Below are positions 31,408-34,593 of a stretch of 34,593 bases of DNA, piece by piece (the stretch's first letter is position 1; each line of letters begins with the position of its first letter). The position numbers and the translations under genes were made by a program. The DNA is from Paenibacillus sp. A3. Its GTDB lineage: Bacteria > Bacillota > Bacilli > Paenibacillales > NBRC-103111. The notes beneath the pieces were generated by a model. It made no database searches, was not told the origin of the DNA, and saw only the letters and a list, made by a program, of their open reading frames with translations. The DNA lies in NCBI RefSeq assembly GCF_001399685.1, contig NZ_JTHN01000201.1, positions 1 to 34,593 on the forward strand, given 5' to 3'.

Positions 31408-32313
31408 ATGAAGCCTTACCCTGAATACCCTTATTATGCGATGGAAACGGAATGCCGCGAAAAGCCGATTGCGTTCCCGCCCCAGCATCAAGAGCGGCAG
31501 CCCGGACTCGAATATTTGATGAACCCGCGGCCGATCTTCGACAATCCCGCCTATGTCGGCAGCGGCAAGCTTCTCGGCAAAGCAGCCCTGATTACGGGCG
31601 GAGACAGCGGGATCGGACGCGCGACCGCCGTTGCCTTTGCCAAAGAAGGAGCCGACGTGGCCATCGCCTACTTATACGAACATCCGGACGCGGCCGAAAC
31701 GAAGCAGCATATCGAGCAGCTTGGCCGCCGCTGCCTGACCATCCCGGCAGATCTGCGGGACAAAGCTTCGTGCACGGGCGTCGTCGCGCAAACTCTTGCC
31801 GCGTTCGGGAAGCTGGACGTGCTGGTCAACAATTTGGGCGTCCAGTATCCGCAGGGGAGCATCCTGGATATTTCGGAGGAGCAACTAATCGAGACGTTCC
31901 GAACGAATATTTTCTCGTTCTTTTTCGTGACTCAGGCCGCTCTGCCCTATATGAAGGCGGGCGACTCCATCATTAATACGGCTTCGGTCACCGCCTACCG
32001 CGGCCACCGGCAATTGATCGACTATTCGTCTACCAAAGGAGCGATCGTCACCTTTACCCGGTCGCTGGCTCTTTCGCTGGTCGAGCAAGGCATTCGGGTG
32101 AACAGCGTAGCTCCTGGTCCGGTCTGGACCCCGCTGACGGTCTCCAGCTTCCCCGCTGAGCAGGTGAAGACGTTCGGCACGGATACGCCGATGGGCCGGG
32201 CCGCCCAGCCGTTCGAGCTGGCGCCCGCCTACGTATACCTCGCAAGCGACGATTCCAGATTCGTCACCGGCGAGACGCTGCATGTGAACGGAGGCTCGTT
32301 CATCACCTCCTGA
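31408..32313 (+). CDS. SDR-family oxidoreductase (general-stress-protein-39/YdaD-like)
   Basis: The protein has 301 residues. A typical N-terminal extension of ~55 residues (rich in Tyr, Pro and Gln) precedes the Rossmann fold. Motifs are TGGDSGIG (63-70), NNLG (141-144), and the catalytic Ser193, Tyr206 and Lys210 in YSSTK. The extension and the motif VAPGPVWTPL place it with the GSP39/YdaD/YhdF group of NAD(P)-dependent dehydrogenases. The substrate is unknown. The ATG at 31408 follows GGAGG. No sigma-B promoter is evident in the 200-base upstream region, which holds nothing else I can recognise. Confidence 0.9.
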   Translation: MKPYPEYPYYAMETECREKPIAFPPQHQERQPGLEYLMNPRPIFDNPAYVGSGKLLGKAALITGGDSGIGRATAVAFAKEGADVAIAYLYEHPDAAETKQHIEQLGRRCLTIPADLRDKASCTGVVAQTLAAFGKLDVLVNNLGVQYPQGSILDISEEQLIETFRTNIFSFFFVTQAALPYMKAGDSIINTASVTAYRGHRQLIDYSSTKGAIVTFTRSLALSLVEQGIRVNSVAPGPVWTPLTVSSFPAEQVKTFGTDTPMGRAAQPFELAPAYVYLASDDSRFVTGETLHVNGGSFITS

Positions 32314-32325
32314 CGCGGCAACGCC

Positions 32326-32361
32326 AAAAAGGGACTGCGGAGATAACCTTCCGTAGTCCCT
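32326..32361. terminator. Terminator between convergent SDR genes
   Basis: AGGGACTGCGGA (32330-32341) pairs with TCCGTAGTCCCT (32350-32361) with one G-T mismatch. The T-run is good on the minus strand and poor on the plus. Confidence 0.75.
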
Positions 32362-32418
32362 CTTGGTATTTGTCCGTTACCCGGCACGGAGCTTTCCGCA
32401 CTCCTGCATAGCCGCAGA

Positions 32419-33297
32419 TCACTCAGCGTAAAAGCCCTGCTCCGCCGCATAGTTGCCCCAGTGCGGCCTGCTCCCGTCCTTGTCCGTAAAGCCGTACTCG
32501 TCGGAGAGCCCCCAGCTCGTCAGCGCTTGACCGGATTTGTCCATGATGCGCGGGTCGGCGGCCAGTGCGGCAACCGCCCGTCCGACATAATGCGGCGTCT
32601 CCGACATGATGAAATGCGGGTCCTTCTCCGCCGCGTCCCGCCAATTGTCCTTCGTCACGCCGAAGTGGTCGAGCATCGCTTCCGAACGCAGAAAGCCCGG
32701 CGTAACCGCCACAGCCGCCACATGGTGCGGGCGAAGCTCCTCGGCCATCGACTCGGCCAGGTGAATCGCCGAAATTTTGGCGAGACTGTAGTACAGGTTG
32801 CCGCGATACCGGTAATCCCAACCGTCCGTAATTTCCACGATGAGCCCCCGCTTGTTCGCCATAAGGAGAGGCGCGCCGTAATAGCTGGTGATCATGTGCG
32901 AATGCACCGCCCGCCGCTGCATCAGCAGCCCGCCCGCAATCGGCTGCTCCCAGAACGTCTTGCCCCATTCCATCAGCGAGTCCCCGCCCCACACGTCGTT
33001 GACGAGCAGGTCAAGCCTGCCGTTCTGCTCGCTTCGCACCCGTTCGAACAACGCCCGGACCTCTTCCTCGACCGTATGGTCCACGCGCACCGGAATGCCG
33101 CGTCCGCCCCGGGCCGTCACCAGCTCCGCCGTCTCCTCGATCGTTTCCGTCCGGCCCATGTCGGAGAGCTGTCCCCGCGAGCTGCGGCCGGTCACATAGA
33201 CCGTCGCTCCCGCTTCCCCCAGCATTTCGGCGATGCCGCGGCCCGCTCCTCTTGTCGCTCCGGCAACGACCGCGATATGTCCCTCCAATGGTTTCAT
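32419..33297 (-). CDS. SDR-family oxidoreductase (DHRS1-like)
   Basis: The protein has 292 residues. The nucleotide-binding motif is GATRGAGRGIA (13-23) followed by YVTGRSS, pointing to NADP. The active site has Tyr170 and Lys174 (YYSLAK). The usual NNAG reads NDVWGG, as in DHRS1-type enzymes, and the catalytic serine position is a threonine (ITDG). The C-terminus includes EKDPHFIMSETPHYVGRAVA and ALTSWGLSDEYGFTDKDG, typical of this group. The substrate is unknown. The ATG at 33297 follows GGAGG. It is divergent from a WYL regulator, which may control it. Confidence 0.88.
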   Translation of the reverse strand: MKPLEGHIAVVAGATRGAGRGIAEMLGEAGATVYVTGRSSRGQLSDMGRTETIEETAELVTARGGRGIPVRVDHTVEEEVRALFERVRSEQNGRLDLLVNDVWGGDSLMEWGKTFWEQPIAGGLLMQRRAVHSHMITSYYGAPLLMANKRGLIVEITDGWDYRYRGNLYYSLAKISAIHLAESMAEELRPHHVAAVAVTPGFLRSEAMLDHFGVTKDNWRDAAEKDPHFIMSETPHYVGRAVAALAADPRIMDKSGQALTSWGLSDEYGFTDKDGSRPHWGNYAAEQGFYAE

Positions 33298-33432
33298 CGT
33301 TCATTCCTCCGCTTTCCTTGATCGTCTGGCGGGCAATGTCGTGCCATTCCCGCATAATAACCCCAATGTTTATCGAGCCGCTGAAGCTGCTCTAGGCCTA
33401 TTTCCGTCTTACGCTTTCATCCTACCAGTCCT

Positions 33433-33455
33433 AATATGTCAACCCTTGTCATATT
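33433..33455. promoter_or_regulatory. Imperfect inverted repeat in the SDR/WYL divergent region
   Basis: AATATG-T-CA-ACCCT-TG-T-CATATT forms a 23-base dyad with one T-T mismatch, the only clear symmetry in the 220-base gap. A TTGACA on the minus strand overlaps it, a possible -35 towards the SDR gene. It is a candidate operator for the WYL protein. Confidence 0.4.
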
Positions 33456-33520
33456 GCTGTGATAAAATGAAAATATCTACTAATCTAAAACACATCTCAA
33501 AAATATAAGGAGCGATGATC

Positions 33521-34471
33521 ATGCGTGCGGACCGGCTGTTATCGATTTTATTGCTGCTTCAGAACCGCGGTCGAATGACCTCGCGGGAGCTGGCCGAGCA
33601 GCTGGAGGTATCAGAGCGGACCATCTTCCGCGACATGGAGGCGCTCAGCGCTTCCGGCATTCCGCTCTATGCCGAGCGGGGCTCGGGCGGCGGCTGGGTG
33701 CTGCCGGAAGGCTACCGCTCTCAGCTCACGGGACTCAAAATCGATGAGATCCGCTCCCTCCTGCTCGCCCACGCTTCCGGGATGATGCGTGATCTAGGCT
33801 GGCGCGAAGCTTTTGAAGCGGCCTTATTGAAGCTGCTGGCCGCCCTGCCCCCCTCCCTGCGGCGGGATGCGGAGGCGGTCCGCGAACGCATCCACGTGGA
33901 CGGAGCCGGATGGTACGGACCCGCGGAGGAGGTATCGTGCCTGTCCATCGTGCAGGAGGCGGTGTGGGAGGAGCGGCTGTTGGCCATTCGTTACGGGCGG
34001 GGCGACGAGGTCGTCGAGCGCGAAGTCGGCCCGCTCGGGCTGGTCGTCAAAGGAAACGCGTGGTACTTGATCGGGCTCGTAGACGGCCAGATACGCACGT
34101 ACCGGGTTTCCCGGATACGCAGCGCCGTCATTCGGCCGGAGAGCTTCGAGCGGCTGGCAGACTTCGAGCTGGCCCGTTACTGGGAGCAATCGACGGCCGA
34201 TTTCAAGTCCCGGCTGCCCAGCTATCTCGTGACGCTGCAAGCAGATGCTTCCACTCTTGCACTCCTGCGGGAGGAGCACTTCGTCAAAATCCGTGAAACC
34301 CGCCCGGCTGCCGACGGCCTGACCGAGCTTACCGCCGATTTCCAAACGGCGGAGTACGCGCTGCGAATCATTCCGGGATACGGCGGCGGACTGCAGGTGC
34401 TGGAGCCGGAAGAGCTGCGCGCAGACCTCCTCCGGCTGGCGGAGACGATCCGCCAAATCTACGGCCAATAA
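33521..34471 (+). CDS. WYL-domain transcriptional regulator with N-terminal HTH
   Basis: The protein has 316 residues. Residues ~1-55 form a DeoR-type HTH (RLLSILLLLQNRGRMTSREL, then VSERTIFRDMEALSASGI), followed by a beta hairpin (GSGGGWVLPEGY). A WYL domain starts near residue 140 (LLAIRYGRGDEVVEREVGPL, WYLIGLVDGQIRTYRVSRI) and a WCX-type C-terminal domain follows (from about RLPSYLVTL). WYL domains sense ligands, often nucleic-acid-like or small effectors. The start is at 33521; the ATG at 33515 is too near AAGGAG. It is divergent from the SDR gene. Confidence 0.9.
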   Translation: MRADRLLSILLLLQNRGRMTSRELAEQLEVSERTIFRDMEALSASGIPLYAERGSGGGWVLPEGYRSQLTGLKIDEIRSLLLAHASGMMRDLGWREAFEAALLKLLAALPPSLRRDAEAVRERIHVDGAGWYGPAEEVSCLSIVQEAVWEERLLAIRYGRGDEVVEREVGPLGLVVKGNAWYLIGLVDGQIRTYRVSRIRSAVIRPESFERLADFELARYWEQSTADFKSRLPSYLVTLQADASTLALLREEHFVKIRETRPAADGLTELTADFQTAEYALRIIPGYGGGLQVLEPEELRADLLRLAETIRQIYGQ

Positions 34472-34535
34472 CGATACGGTCCGGTCTACGCACTCCAAGC
34501 CGCAACAGCACCCTATGTACGTCCCTAACCCGACT

Positions 34536-34553
34536 CCGGCGCTTAATCGCCGG
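34536..34553. repeat. Hairpin at the window edge
   Basis: CCGGCG (34536-34541) and CGCCGG (34548-34553) form a perfect stem with a six-base loop; no T-run follows. The last ~120 bases hold no gene that I can support. Confidence 0.4.
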
Positions 34554-34593
34554 GCAGACTGTTGAGAAACCCTAGAAGTAGAAAATCTCAGAC

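Noticed and set aside
1-34593. tRNA, rRNA, CRISPR, integrase or phage genes
   Set aside because: None recognised on either strand by reading; no T-box or tRNA cloverleaf pattern found.

Overview
The window reads as a chromosomal segment of a spore-forming, Gram-positive Bacillales bacterium, most likely of the Paenibacillaceae (Paenibacillus, Cohnella or a relative). The reasons are a Spo0E-like phosphatase next to an AbrB-type regulator, a YheC/YheD spore-coat ATP-grasp protein, BmrC/BmrD, CcdC, a YhfH-type zinc-finger peptide, a copper-amine-oxidase-N (stalk) domain protein, strong AGGAGG-type ribosome sites and many GTG/TTG starts. No rRNA, tRNA or CRISPR array was seen. This placement is inference, not a database result.

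Layout. (1) 1-2.8 kb: the end of thiN, then a Crp-family regulator divergent from a nucleoside hydrolase and a Nudix hydrolase. (2) 2.9-10.8 kb: an AT-rich accessory stretch. It holds a Spo0E-like protein followed by an AbrB/zinc-ribbon/HTH fusion, an XRE-TPR regulator divergent from a secreted protein, and a run of small secreted, anchored and lipo-proteins including a tandem pair of near-identical lipoproteins. (3) 10.9-15.1 kb: the bmrC-bmrD multidrug ABC exporter operon, preceded by a candidate leader peptide. (4) 15.1-17.2 kb: a decayed stretch with gene fragments, an inverted repeat and two small hypothetical genes. (5) 17.2-26 kb: GC-rich housekeeping and membrane genes (RNase H1, glycosyltransferase plus RecQ, an unusual basic/low-complexity protein, a GNAT protein, a YidC-type insertase cluster with CcdC, and YheC/D). 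(6) 26-29.9 kb: a small conserved gene, an extraordinary methionine-rich 71-residue protein, a DUF1992 protein, a nitroreductase with a clear operator, a membrane diguanylate cyclase and a YhfH-like peptide. (7) 30-34.6 kb: an MGDG-synthase/UgtP-like glycosyltransferase, two SDR oxidoreductases and a WYL-domain regulator divergent from the second.

Themes. Several units look like sensor/effector pairs arranged divergently: Crp-type regulator with nucleoside hydrolase, XRE-TPR regulator with secreted protein, WYL regulator with SDR. The 2.9-3.6 kb pair would act on the Spo0A phosphorelay and on transition-state control. The most unusual single item is the Met/Cys-rich protein at 26616-26831 on the minus strand. 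The second is the candidate leader-peptide control of bmrCD.
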